DNA of 64,000 nucleotides from an uncultured Oscillospiraceae bacterium (lineage in GTDB: Bacteria; Bacillota; Clostridia; Oscillospirales; Ruminococcaceae): positions 1-64,000 of the forward strand of contig CAJUSD010000001.1 in NCBI GenBank assembly GCA_910589145.1. Direction: 5' to 3'. Position 1 is the stretch's first letter; every line of letters begins with the position of its first letter. Both the position numbers and the translations under genes were made by a program. The notes beneath the pieces were generated by a model. That model was not told where the DNA came from and did no database searches. It was given only the letters and a program-made list of their open reading frames with translations. Below are positions 16,524 to 24,677 of the stretch, piece by piece.

Positions 16524-17651
16524 CTAAGAAATATGTATGTCAACCCCGTTGACCTCAACTCCCTCGTCCGCCCGAATCAAAATATACTTTATACCATCAA
16601 TGGTCCGGGTTTCCACTAAATCTTTACGTTCCGGCTTAACTTGAATTGTAACATCAGGGGTACAGACTTCAAAACGTTTCACATTAATCAGATTTTGTGG
16701 TGTTAAATCGGTATCCGCACCAAATTCCTGGTTAAACTTTTCCTCAAAGGCGTCTACATGAGCTTCAGCAACTCCGCAGGAGGATAAAACATTTTTAACG
16801 GCCTGCTTTGAAACAGTAAGGGGTTCTTCCTCTTTGCTTGATTTGTGATCTTCCATCATTTCACAGATTTGATCGTGAACAGCCTGAATCACACCAAGGC
16901 TGCAATCGTCATCCAAAGCTTCCCGCAGAATAGAATTAAAAGTTTCCTTCTGTTCATCGGCAGCCATGGGAATTTCAGTATGAAAAACAGTGTCAATAAA
17001 TTCCTGATGGTTTTCAGAGCTTCCATGGGTATAGAATAAAGCATTATAAATATTAGCGGTTCTATCGTCAAAGGACGGGAACATGAACCCCAGCTCCGGC
17101 GGTGAAACAAGCCAATTTATATTACAGTTATGGAATTCATTTTGAGTATGGTTATAGCTTAAAACAGGCTTGGACATTTTTACCGGGCAAATGCTGCATA
17201 CAAAATAGGAAAAAACATTTGGGGAGTCATCCTCTAGAATATCCTGCATTTTCCGGGTGGGAACATCGTAAGATTCACAGGCCAGAAAAATTAGGTAATC
17301 TCCTTCCATATTGATAGAACCGATCGCCTTTTGAAAAAAAAGATGGACAGCCTCATCGTCATCCAAACCAGAATCACGCAATTTCATTAAAAGAGAGTGT
17401 TCCTCGCTGTCCGCAACCTGTTGGGTAGCGAAAGTAATATCAATTAAGTTCCTGCCTTGTGTTCCTGAAAGGGTTCTTTTAATTAGGGTGAGGAAATTTT
17501 CCCTTTCCTGTTCCTGCATAGAGGATAAGGGCTGATGAAATTCTGAAATAACCTCCCTTTTTTCATTTACATAGCACGCCCGGAGAAAAGTAATGTTGCT
17601 TTTATCCGGGCGAAACCGGCGGCGTATTTCTGCCGTTTCTTTTTCTGTCAT
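16524..17651 (-). CDS. DUF4317 family protein
   Basis: The 375-residue cytoplasmic protein starts MTEKETAEIRRRFRPDKSNI and follows the DUF4317 family, which is widespread in Clostridia and has no assigned function. It is acidic, with no signal peptide or membrane segment. It carries several conserved aromatic-rich stretches, for example CPVKMSKPVLSY in the middle and TIDGIKYILIRAD near the end. The start at 17651 has GGAG eight bases upstream. The longer reading to 17690 would begin inside the -10 box. It stands alone between two transcription units. Confidence 0.85.
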   Translation of the reverse strand: MTEKETAEIRRRFRPDKSNITFLRACYVNEKREVISEFHQPLSSMQEQERENFLTLIKRTLSGTQGRNLIDITFATQQVADSEEHSLLMKLRDSGLDDDEAVHLFFQKAIGSINMEGDYLIFLACESYDVPTRKMQDILEDDSPNVFSYFVCSICPVKMSKPVLSYNHTQNEFHNCNINWLVSPPELGFMFPSFDDRTANIYNALFYTHGSSENHQEFIDTVFHTEIPMAADEQKETFNSILREALDDDCSLGVIQAVHDQICEMMEDHKSSKEEEPLTVSKQAVKNVLSSCGVAEAHVDAFEEKFNQEFGADTDLTPQNLINVKRFEVCTPDVTIQVKPERKDLVETRTIDGIKYILIRADEGVEVNGVDIHIS

Positions 17652-17688
17652 ACGATCCACTCCAAATTCTGTTAATTTCTGTAAGTTC

Positions 17689-17718
17689 ATTATAGCATAT
17701 TATTCCCTGAGAATGCAA
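17689..17718 (-). promoter_or_regulatory. DUF4317 gene promoter
   Basis: Minus strand TTGCAT (17713-17718), an 18-base spacer and an extended -10 TGCTATAAT (TATAAT at 17689-17694). Confidence 0.65.
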
Positions 17719-17737
17719 ATATTTTCCAATTTAGCCT

Positions 17738-18103
17738 TTATGGGATATACTGAAATCCCCATTTGGTCATTTCATAAAAAACAGGCAGGAGAGCCTTCCC
17801 CTTTTCTGTTAAAGAGTATTCCACATGAGGGGGTATCTCGTTAAACTGAATTCTGGAAACCAATCCGTCCCGCTCCAATTCCCGAAGCGATGAAGTCAGC
17901 ATGGTGTTTGTAATACCCTTAATATTTTTCCTCAGCTCTCCAAATCGGATAGGGTCTTGAATACACAGTTCATAAATAAGCTGGAATTTCCATTTCCCCT
18001 GTAACATCGCCAGCAGGGAGGTTACAGGACAATTTCCCGCATCAGTGAGGATGCAATTTTTAACCTCCCGGGTGTACTCCTCATAGGTCATTTCCTTGTT
18101 CAT
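17738..18103 (-). CDS. HxlR family transcriptional regulator
   Basis: The 121-residue protein is a winged-helix HxlR member, with CPVTSLLAMLQGKWKFQLIY, a GELRKNIKGIT recognition region, LTSSLRELERDGLVSR and a wing ending VEYSLTEKG. A Cys sits just before the domain (NCPV), the position used for thiol or electrophile sensing in some relatives such as YodB and HypR. The ATG at 18103 follows AAAGGAAA, and the longer reading begins upstream of that SD. It is divergent from a flavin reductase gene with dyads between, which is the usual layout of an HxlR regulator and its target. Confidence 0.92.
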   Translation of the reverse strand: MNKEMTYEEYTREVKNCILTDAGNCPVTSLLAMLQGKWKFQLIYELCIQDPIRFGELRKNIKGITNTMLTSSLRELERDGLVSRIQFNEIPPHVEYSLTEKGKALLPVFYEMTKWGFQYIP

Positions 18104-18124
18104 ATGGCCAGTTTCCTTTCCCCA

Positions 18125-18142
18125 AGTATGGTTTGCCATACT
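18125..18142. promoter_or_regulatory. Candidate HxlR operator
   Basis: AGTATGG and CCATACT are perfect seven-base arms around TTTG, just upstream of the HxlR start. A second dyad, TACTTG/CAAGTA (18161-18187), spans the flavin reductase promoter. Confidence 0.55.
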
Positions 18143-18163
18143 ATGTAAGAATAATCTGCGTAC

Positions 18164-18191
18164 TTGAAGTTATTTACAAACCAAGTATAAT
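18164..18191 (+). promoter_or_regulatory. Promoter of the flavin reductase gene
   Basis: TTGAAG (18164-18169), a 16-base spacer and a consensus TATAAT (18186-18191), embedded in the TACTTG/CAAGTA dyad. Confidence 0.65.
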
Positions 18192-18255
18192 TATCTTATC
18201 GGCAGAAGTCAACCGGTTGCCGCCGAATTTATATCTTGAAAGGATGGTATTTTCC

Positions 18256-18759
18256 ATGAAAGAAATCAATATTGGACAGGCAGCAGCCCTCACCTCTCCC
18301 GATCCCCTTGTTCTGGTCTGTACGCAAAAGGCAGACGGTTCTTTGAACATGGCTCCGGTATCCTTTTTTATGTACGCTTCCTTTAATCCTCCCATGTTAG
18401 CCTTTGGAATGGGCAAACAGGCCAATTCCGGCGAGAATATCCGCAGGACGGGCAAAGCCGTTATTGCTGTCCCTGGAACCAGCCTGAAAGATGCGGTTAT
18501 ATCCTATGGCTCCACCAGCGGCAGCAAGATAAATAAGCTCAAAGAAACGCCGATTTCTCTCCAAGGTGTCAAAGAAAGCGAAATCCAGTTCCCTGAGGAC
18601 AGCCGTGCTGCCTTTGTGGTTTCTCTGGCGCAGACCGTTGAAGCTGGCGACCATTATCTGTACATCTGCAATATTGAAAAAATTTTTGCTGACGATTCCA
18701 GAGAAGCTCTGTTTGCTTGGGATGGTTATTCAAAAGCTGCCCCTGCACAGGAAAAATAA
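18256..18759 (+). CDS. Flavin reductase-like (split-barrel FMN-binding) protein
   Basis: The 167-residue protein has the flavin reductase fold of the DIM6/NTAB group: LTSPDPLVLVCTQKADGSLN, a MAPVSFFMYASFNPPMLAFG core strand pair, RTGKAVIAVPG and a late GDHYLYICNIE. It probably binds FMN and transfers electrons from NAD(P)H to a partner or an electrophile. The start is set at 18256 (MKEINIG), with GGATGG eight bases upstream. A methionine four codons earlier lacks an SD. Control by the divergent HxlR protein suggests induction by redox or electrophile stress. Confidence 0.88.
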   Translation: MKEINIGQAAALTSPDPLVLVCTQKADGSLNMAPVSFFMYASFNPPMLAFGMGKQANSGENIRRTGKAVIAVPGTSLKDAVISYGSTSGSKINKLKETPISLQGVKESEIQFPEDSRAAFVVSLAQTVEAGDHYLYICNIEKIFADDSREALFAWDGYSKAAPAQEK

Positions 18760-18806
18760 TTTTTATGTGATCCTTTGCTGTCAAGCCGCAGGATAACTTA
18801 ATAATG

Positions 18807-18849
18807 AAATCAGCTCTATGGTTCGTTTAACGGGCCATAGAGCTGATTT
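18807..18849 (+). terminator. Terminator after the flavin reductase
   Basis: A 15-base perfect stem, AAATCAGCTCTATGG with CCATAGAGCTGATTT, lies 48 bases past the stop codon. The T run is short. Confidence 0.7.
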
Positions 18850-18920
18850 GTACTTACTCTAACAATGAAATTCCCTTTGTTTTCTTCCTTGTAATATGAT
18901 TTTTGTTCATAATACATTTT

Positions 18921-18960
18921 AAAAAAAGAGACCCTGTGAAGCAGCTTGGCACACAAGGCC
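18921..18960 (-). terminator. Terminator of the Gfo/Idh/MocA gene
   Basis: On the minus strand GGCCTTGTG pairs with CACAGGGTC (two G-U wobbles) and is followed by a run of T (A run at 18921-18927 on the plus strand), 42 bases past the stop codon at 19002. Confidence 0.6.
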
Positions 18961-19001
18961 CCTTCTGTTCTTATTCAAAGACCTAGGTCGTATCCCTAAA
19001 A

Positions 19002-20111
19002 TTATTTCCCTGCCTTTTCCATCAGCATTTGATAGAATTTCTCCTGGTCAACAGGCAGGTCAACCCAGTCTCCGCCAGTCCAGGAAGAAAGGTGGATAGC
19101 GTTGGAGATCATAAGCCCCTTAATTCCCTCTTCACCAGGGGCGATCAGCGGCTTGCCTTCCAAAACAGCATCGCAGAAATTGGCGGTAATCCCGGCGTGG
19201 CTGGTATAGGTTCCTTTCCCCAGAGGAACCTCCATCTCCCAGACCTCCGGCTTGCCTAGTCCTCCCTTATAGGCTGCATTAAATTCCGGTTCAGGAATAC
19301 GCAGGCGGGAAAAATGAATCTTCCCATTCTCCACCACAATTTTTCCCCGCTCGCCGGAAATTTCCAAGCGGTTGGTTCCAGGCGCATCGCCAACTGTGGT
19401 AATATAACATCCGGTTGCCCCGTTGGGGTATTCCACCAGAGCGGTTACATCGTCCTCAACCTCAATATTGCGGTGCTTGCCATAGTAAACCTGGGAGCGG
19501 ACCCGGCTGGGCATCCCGCAAATCCACTGCCACAAATCCAGGTTATGGGGGTTCTGGTTGAGCAGCACACCGCCGCCCTCCCCGCTCCAGGTGGCCCGCC
19601 AACCTCCTTGGTCATAGTAGCTCTGGGAACGATACCAGTCAGTAATAATCCAGATCACCCGCTTGATTTCTCCAAGCTCCCCGCCCTGAACCAAATCCCG
19701 CACCTTGATATAAAGGGGATTGGTGCGCTGGTTGAACATCATGGTATAGACAACCCCGGCGGTTTTGGCGACCTCGTTCATCTCCGTCACCTGTTTGGTA
19801 TATACCCCGGCGGGTTTTTCCACAATGACATGATATCCGGCTTTCATTGCCATGATCGCATAAGGCGGATGGAAGTAATGGGGAACAGAAAGAATCACTG
19901 CATCGCAGCATTTCGCTGCCAACAGCTCCTCAATACAGGAAAACGTCTGGATATCGGGACCGCATTTCTTTTTTGCCAAATCCAGCTTTTGGGGGTCAAC
20001 GTCCGCCACAGCGGTAAGAACCGCCTTGGGGACTTTATTTTTGGTCAAGTATCCGGCGTGCTGGCCACCCATAGCGCCAAAGCCGACAATACCGATACGT
20101 ACCTGTTTCAA
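19002..20111 (-). CDS. Gfo/Idh/MocA family oxidoreductase (first copy)
   Basis: The 369-residue enzyme has an N-terminal Rossmann fold (IGIVGFGAMGGQHAGYL), the catalytic EKPAG motif near residue 97, and the C-terminal alpha/beta domain. The stretch GGWRATWSGEGGGVLLNQ followed by HNLDLWQW supplies the usual substrate-binding residues. Members oxidise or epimerise sugars with NAD(P), often at C3. The TTG start at 20111 has GGAGG eight bases upstream. It is separated from the rest of the carbohydrate island by a repeat-filled gap and a terminator, so it may be transcribed alone, but its content fits the same pathway. Confidence 0.92.
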   Translation of the reverse strand: MKQVRIGIVGFGAMGGQHAGYLTKNKVPKAVLTAVADVDPQKLDLAKKKCGPDIQTFSCIEELLAAKCCDAVILSVPHYFHPPYAIMAMKAGYHVIVEKPAGVYTKQVTEMNEVAKTAGVVYTMMFNQRTNPLYIKVRDLVQGGELGEIKRVIWIITDWYRSQSYYDQGGWRATWSGEGGGVLLNQNPHNLDLWQWICGMPSRVRSQVYYGKHRNIEVEDDVTALVEYPNGATGCYITTVGDAPGTNRLEISGERGKIVVENGKIHFSRLRIPEPEFNAAYKGGLGKPEVWEMEVPLGKGTYTSHAGITANFCDAVLEGKPLIAPGEEGIKGLMISNAIHLSSWTGGDWVDLPVDQEKFYQMLMEKAGK

Positions 20112-20159
20112 TGATATTTCCTCCCTATCGTAAATGTAAAATGAATCCAGCAGAGATTA

Positions 20160-20300
20160 AGGGCGAGTGAAACGCTATGACGCAGAAAACCAAACACGTA
20201 TTAAAAGCTTTGTCAACTTTCTCGAAAGTTGCGGAGTCCAGAGGCGGCGTCTCTGGTCGCGCTCGCAAGCGCGAAACACCCCTGCACAAACTAAAAAGCA
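20160..20300 (+). repeat. Dispersed intergenic repeat, copy C
   Basis: This copy holds three successive hairpins: CAACTTT/AAAGTTG, CCAGAG/CTCTGG (20238-20256) and TCGCGCT/AGCGCGA (20257-20274), then CACCCCTGCACAAACTAAA. The same blocks recur, with compensating changes in the stems, in the copy at 35309-35446. Confidence 0.75.
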
Positions 20301-20334
20301 TGTAAAAGTCTGCCTGAAAAGCAAAATCCTGATA

Positions 20335-20418
20335 AAAAAGCCCGCCCCGGCATTGCCTTGTTGGTGGAATAAGTCAAAATTTCATAAAAGACTGAAAAGG
20401 AAATAGGGCGGGCTTTTT
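20335..20418 (-). terminator. Long-loop terminator of the carbohydrate operon
   Basis: AAAAAGCCCGCCC and GGGCGGGCTTTTT pair across roughly 55 bases, downstream of the isomerase gene that ends at 20673. A similar AAGCCCGC/GCGGGCTT pairing lies beside the repeat at 35.2 kb, so it may belong to the repeat family. Confidence 0.55.
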
Positions 20419-20529
20419 GACCCAGCAAAATATCAATATTTTGCGAACCGGGTACTGGCGTTTAAGATAACGAATCATATGGAATTTGGATAGAAATAAA
20501 TATGTATCCAGCGGAAATCGGAGCTGTTC

Positions 20530-20665
20530 GTTTGTGCAGGAATATTTCGTGCTCCTGGCGGGTTCAGTACAACAGAACTAAACTGGCATCCAGGGAACTT
20601 TTTAGGAGTGCAGCTCCGCTGCACAACCCTGGACTTTCAACCCTTTTTTCGTTATCTGCCTAAAC
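20530..20665 (-). repeat. Dispersed intergenic repeat, copy E
   Basis: It runs in the opposite orientation to copy C, with GTTTGTGCAGG at one end, CCAGGG/CCCTGG as outer stem (20590-20632) enclosing GTGCAGC/GCTGCAC, and AACCCTTTTTTCGTTATCTGCC at the other end. Together with copy C it fills most of the 561-base gap 20112-20672. Confidence 0.7.
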
Positions 20666-20672
20666 CCTGTTG

Positions 20673-21440
20673 TTATTCCCCAGCCAGACCTTTCATATAT
20701 GCCAATGCAATGGGGGCATCCTTCATCATATCTTCGGTTTTCCCTTCAATGCTCACCCGACCGTTATACCCAATCTTTTTCAGGCACTGGAAGAACAAGG
20801 GATACTGTTCATCCTGGCCCGGCAGCGGATACAGCCGTCCTTTCCCGGAAGCTATATGCACATGTGCAAACGCCCCTATGCGCTCCACATCTTCCACTGG
20901 CTCTCCGTCCTTGGCGACATGGAAAAAGTCCGTCAAAAGCTTGACATTAGGCAGATTCACATCCGCCGCAAGCTGAGCGCCCTCGGCCATAGAGTTAATC
21001 ATGTTGGTTTCTCCCCGGTTCAGCGGCTCAATGACAATGGTAACGCCGTACTTATCGGCAATCTCCCCAATTTGCTTTGTCACCTCTACCAACTGGCGGT
21101 AAGCGGAAAAGAAATCCACATCGTCAGGGCGTTTTCTGGCTCCGCCGCTGCCAAATACAACGGTGGTTCCGCCCAAAGCCTGGACGCGGGAAAAGGCTTT
21201 ATTCAAATATTCCGCTGTGGCCTCTTTATTGTAATCAGGGCCAATAACCTTTATGGTCTTGGGAAACAGCACATTAAAGCAGCTCACCGGGATAGAGGCT
21301 TTCTGCGCCTGTTCTTTCCTGGCGGCAAAATCCTCATCAGAAAGCCCTGCCAGTTGGGAAACATTGCATTCCAGATAATCAAATCCCATTGCTGCAAGCG
21401 CGTCAATGTTATCAATAGAGGTACAAATACCGAATTTCAT
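20673..21440 (-). CDS. Sugar phosphate isomerase/epimerase family protein (TIM barrel), first copy
   Basis: The 255-residue protein is an AP-endonuclease-2/xylose-isomerase-like barrel: CTSIDNIDALAAMGFDYLEC at the start, TTVVFGSGGARKRP, VIEPLNRGETN with a metal-binding Glu, LLTDFFHVAKDGEP with Asp and His ligands, and a late VSIEGK strand with Glu. These are the expected metal ligands of the fold. Such enzymes isomerise or epimerise ketoses, or hydrolyse/eliminate 3-keto sugars. It is last in the co-directional lyase operon, 16 bases after the heparinase gene. Which sugar it acts on is not clear. Confidence 0.88.
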   Translation of the reverse strand: MKFGICTSIDNIDALAAMGFDYLECNVSQLAGLSDEDFAARKEQAQKASIPVSCFNVLFPKTIKVIGPDYNKEATAEYLNKAFSRVQALGGTTVVFGSGGARKRPDDVDFFSAYRQLVEVTKQIGEIADKYGVTIVIEPLNRGETNMINSMAEGAQLAADVNLPNVKLLTDFFHVAKDGEPVEDVERIGAFAHVHIASGKGRLYPLPGQDEQYPLFFQCLKKIGYNGRVSIEGKTEDMMKDAPIALAYMKGLAGE

Positions 21441-21456
21441 AAAAATATCGTCCTTT

Positions 21457-23490
21457 CTATTCTGCTGACACAGAAACCTTTTCCGGTTCCAAGGTCAAAG
21501 TTTTTCCGTTGATGGTTAAAGCCGCTTTTTTCATATCATAATCCCCTGAAACGGTTGTGCCGGCAGGAGCAATCACTGTAATGAATCTTTGCGGCGCTTT
21601 TCCGTGTTTGGTAATGCGAAGCTGTGGAACCGGCTGTCGAATTGGATACCCATAGGAAACCCATCCGCCTATGGGATCCTCGCTGCCCTCTAAAATTTCG
21701 CTCTCATGCCCGCCCAGGGTGGTCATCTGGTATGCTGTCCCCTTGGAAGTGGCGTAATCCCAAACCCCATTCCCGGCAGGATTCAGCTTACCGGGGGCAA
21801 AGTTGAAATACAGATTAAAGTCATGTTCCTCTATGCCCAAGCCAGTAATCTGGTCGTCAATGACAAATACATCCCCTGGCAGGGCGACAACCCGGCGGCG
21901 ATGGAAGATGGGGTCTTTCATAAAAGTGTATCCGTTGTGGGAAATATCAATCAACTGATAATCCTTTGTTTCCTCAAAGTGATGGCAGTGAGTACGGACG
22001 CCGCGAATTCTCTCATCGGTGTCGGGAACTGCACCCATCCGGTGGTTTTCAATCTCCAAGGTGTTGTGTGCTTTGGCGGAATCAATGTAAGCCCGCCAGT
22101 TCTTCCAGATGGAGCTCCTGTAAATATACCGCCCGGTATCTTGAAGGATATCCTCGCCCTTGATGTGCAGTTCCAAATGCCCCTGGTCGTTGTGGGAGTG
22201 GGTGCTTCTCTCCCCACGCTCCAAAGAGACGCCATGGAGGTGGAAATAGTTGTCCTTTTCCTCCCAGCCGGAACGCATGACAAAGAATCCTGCATCTGCG
22301 CTGATGTAATTGCGTTTTTCAGGGGCCTTTCCCTCCTTGCGGCATGTGGCAAAATAGAGGAAGTCTTCCCGCCCGGTCAACTCATACATCACCCGGTAAA
22401 AGGCTCTCAGCTCGTTGAGGTCATAGGGGTCAAAGGATAGGTTCATCCCCTCGTATATGGAGGTATCCGCCCGTCGGGTGGTGAGATCGTCCCGGTCTGC
22501 ATCACCGATCATGGGAGTGGAGAGGTCTGGCTTGATATGGTACATTACAAAATCTGCCGCCCGCTCAAAGATGGAAAGGGCATAGGGCGGAACAGGGATA
22601 TCGTTTTTCAGACAGAGCCGATAGGCTTGCAGATAAACGATTACCGCCACCAGATGATAAATGGGGGTGCGCTCCATATGGATACCGTCGTTGTCAAAGG
22701 AGTATTTAATTTCGTGCATCACCCTCTGATAGCCGGTATGGAACCATTCCCCGGCGTTTTTCATCTCTGGGAACAGCATCCCGCACTGGAACAGCCCGCT
22801 GGATTCCATGGTCAGCCAGTTGCTGGAACGGTTATGGTTGGAGTAATGCCCCATTAAAAATTCAGCGGTATCGCAGATTAAATTAAGGAATATCGCCCAG
22901 CTTTCACCGTCCCACTCCTTGGAGGTACGGAAAGCCACGTAACAGGGCATCCAGGTCGTGTAGAAGCGCATGGCTGTCTCAATGGTGCGCCAGGCATGTC
23001 CGGGGAAGGTAAAGGTTTTTTCAAAGGTGGCGTCCTCCATAAAGGGCTTGACCGGCCAGTTTTCATAGAAGCTGTGGAGCTGGGCCAAAAACTCTCTGGT
23101 GTATTTCTCATCCCCGGTGAGAACGTAGGCCCGCGCCAAAGGCTGCCAGTAGATCAGCCGGAACAGCGACCAGCTCCATTCGTTGTCCCTGGAAGTGTCG
23201 GCGGTGGGGTTGAAATGCCAGTCTATCGGCCCGTCGAACTTGTAGCCATAAATATCATGGTCAAGGGTTTTCTGGGCTTCCTCAAAGGTTTCGGGGTCGT
23301 CAAGCTTTTCCATTTCGACCCGCTCAAAAAGATATTTTGGATTTTCACGGGTGGCAAAGTGCCGGACGATTTCCGCCATACAGCCTTCCCTGTCTCCGCT
23401 TTCCAGCAGCCCCTTTGCCCTTTCCAGACCGGGATAGGAGAAATCAAGCCGGTCAAACAATAACTCCTGTGGGTTTATCTGAGGGTTCAT
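21457..23490 (-). CDS. Heparinase II/III family polysaccharide lyase
   Basis: The 677-residue protein has an alpha/alpha barrel N-terminal domain (DNEWSWSLFRLIYWQPLARAY, SNHNRSSNWLTMESSG with the catalytic Asn region, ERTPIYHLVAV) and a C-terminal beta-sandwich with THSHNDQGHLELHIKGE, the Hepar_II_III signature with its metal-binding histidines. The family cleaves uronic-acid glycans (heparin, alginate, ulvan-like) by beta elimination, leaving a 4,5-unsaturated uronate. No signal peptide is visible, so it probably acts on imported oligosaccharides in the cytoplasm. The SD GGAGG precedes ATG 23490. The substrate is not decided by the sequence. Confidence 0.92.
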   Translation of the reverse strand: MNPQINPQELLFDRLDFSYPGLERAKGLLESGDREGCMAEIVRHFATRENPKYLFERVEMEKLDDPETFEEAQKTLDHDIYGYKFDGPIDWHFNPTADTSRDNEWSWSLFRLIYWQPLARAYVLTGDEKYTREFLAQLHSFYENWPVKPFMEDATFEKTFTFPGHAWRTIETAMRFYTTWMPCYVAFRTSKEWDGESWAIFLNLICDTAEFLMGHYSNHNRSSNWLTMESSGLFQCGMLFPEMKNAGEWFHTGYQRVMHEIKYSFDNDGIHMERTPIYHLVAVIVYLQAYRLCLKNDIPVPPYALSIFERAADFVMYHIKPDLSTPMIGDADRDDLTTRRADTSIYEGMNLSFDPYDLNELRAFYRVMYELTGREDFLYFATCRKEGKAPEKRNYISADAGFFVMRSGWEEKDNYFHLHGVSLERGERSTHSHNDQGHLELHIKGEDILQDTGRYIYRSSIWKNWRAYIDSAKAHNTLEIENHRMGAVPDTDERIRGVRTHCHHFEETKDYQLIDISHNGYTFMKDPIFHRRRVVALPGDVFVIDDQITGLGIEEHDFNLYFNFAPGKLNPAGNGVWDYATSKGTAYQMTTLGGHESEILEGSEDPIGGWVSYGYPIRQPVPQLRITKHGKAPQRFITVIAPAGTTVSGDYDMKKAALTINGKTLTLEPEKVSVSAE

Positions 23491-23538
23491 AGGTTTCCTC
23501 CTTGTTGTTTTTCAATCCGCTTGCGGAAGTAGGACAAA

Positions 23539-24675
23539 TTATGTGAATGAAAGGGACAAAATAATCTCTGATTCATAGGAACGGCATATTTTATCCTCCA
23601 ACCCTTTCACCGACCAGAAGCGATCCCCATCCTGCTCCCAGTAATGAATCTGTGATTCGGGAATGGGGATAACAGGATATTTTTGCAGATCATTAACCAC
23701 TGCCACATGAGGAATGGCCGTCTCAATGGTACAGACAGGAGTTGTCCCGTTGTGGACGCAGTTTAAAGCATCGTACAGCTTTTGCATCCGGTGTCCTTTT
23801 GGGATCTGGTTATAGTCAATGATAGTCCCATTCTTTAAATATCCTACAAACCCACCCCTTTCAGAGCGTATTTCCCCCTTGGAAAACTGGAATAAACTCA
23901 TTGGTCCCAGATTTGATTCCAGCGGGTGGGCGGTCTGGTATTGAACCTTTACCCCTGATTCTGTCCGGCCATGGACAGCGGCAATGTCAAAGTTTTCCAC
24001 ATTGGGGTTCCCGCGGTACAGCTTTGCGTCAGTCACTTCTATTTTAGCGGCAGTTTCCAGGCGGTTCCCCAGCAGGAACAGCATATTGTGGAGCTGATGG
24101 GCACAGGCATTGCTCAACGGACTGTCATAGACAGATCTTCCGTTGACTTCTTTCCGCCCTGCCCAACTGCTGCGGGCATAATACTTTGCTCCCCGACGCA
24201 CAGCATGGGCAGCTTTAAAGAGAATCGGGTCTCCGTAAACCCCATTTAAAATATCCTGTTTCATTGCAAGCACATCACGGGAAAAACTAAGCTGATAGCC
24301 TACTGCGGCAAATTTCCCCGTCTTCTTTTCAGCCTCCGCCATTTCCAACGCCTGACTGTAAAGGGGGGCGACTGGTTTCTCGCAAAGCACATGGCTTCCG
24401 TGATTCAGGCACCCGATGACTTGGGCAGAGTGAAAATGAATTGGGGAGGAAATCACCGCAAGGTCAGCGGCATTCCCATCATAGAACCCCTCAATGTCGT
24501 CAAATACAGGGATCTCAGCGGACTCAACCAACCCCCAGGCACCAGAACGGCGGGCAACCGGATCGACAACCCCAACCACATCTACCCCAACAGGTTTATC
24601 CGGCCCTAAAAGCGCTTCCACATAGTTCACGCCATAGCCGCCGATTCCCACCAGCAAAACACGAATAGGCACCAC
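23539..24675 (-). CDS. Gfo/Idh/MocA family oxidoreductase (second copy)
   Basis: The 378-residue NAD(P)-dependent enzyme has the Rossmann motif GIGGYG near residue 11, HVLCEKPVAPLYSQ with the catalytic EKP, and a C-terminal domain with DSPLSNACAHQLHNML. It differs strongly from the copy at 19002 and more resembles the dehydrogenases of uronate and inositol islands. The GTG start at 24675 follows GGAGGG by six bases, and its SD overlaps the end of the preceding gene. It lies three bases after the PreA-like gene, so the two are tightly coupled. Having two family members suggests a redox-neutral pair acting at different pathway steps. Confidence 0.9.
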   Translation of the reverse strand: MVPIRVLLVGIGGYGVNYVEALLGPDKPVGVDVVGVVDPVARRSGAWGLVESAEIPVFDDIEGFYDGNAADLAVISSPIHFHSAQVIGCLNHGSHVLCEKPVAPLYSQALEMAEAEKKTGKFAAVGYQLSFSRDVLAMKQDILNGVYGDPILFKAAHAVRRGAKYYARSSWAGRKEVNGRSVYDSPLSNACAHQLHNMLFLLGNRLETAAKIEVTDAKLYRGNPNVENFDIAAVHGRTESGVKVQYQTAHPLESNLGPMSLFQFSKGEIRSERGGFVGYLKNGTIIDYNQIPKGHRMQKLYDALNCVHNGTTPVCTIETAIPHVAVVNDLQKYPVIPIPESQIHYWEQDGDRFWSVKGLEDKICRSYESEIILSLSFT

Positions 24676-24677
24676 AG

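Noticed and set aside
20160..20300. CRISPR array or tandem repeat explanation for the hairpin-rich gap
   Set aside because: The repeats are dispersed, not evenly spaced, and there are no spacers or cas genes.
20335..20418. Long AAAAAGCCCGCCC/GGGCGGGCTTTTT pairing as ends of an insertion sequence
   Set aside because: Only about 55 bases lie between the arms, with no coding capacity or flanking duplication visible. A terminator or repeat part is more likely.
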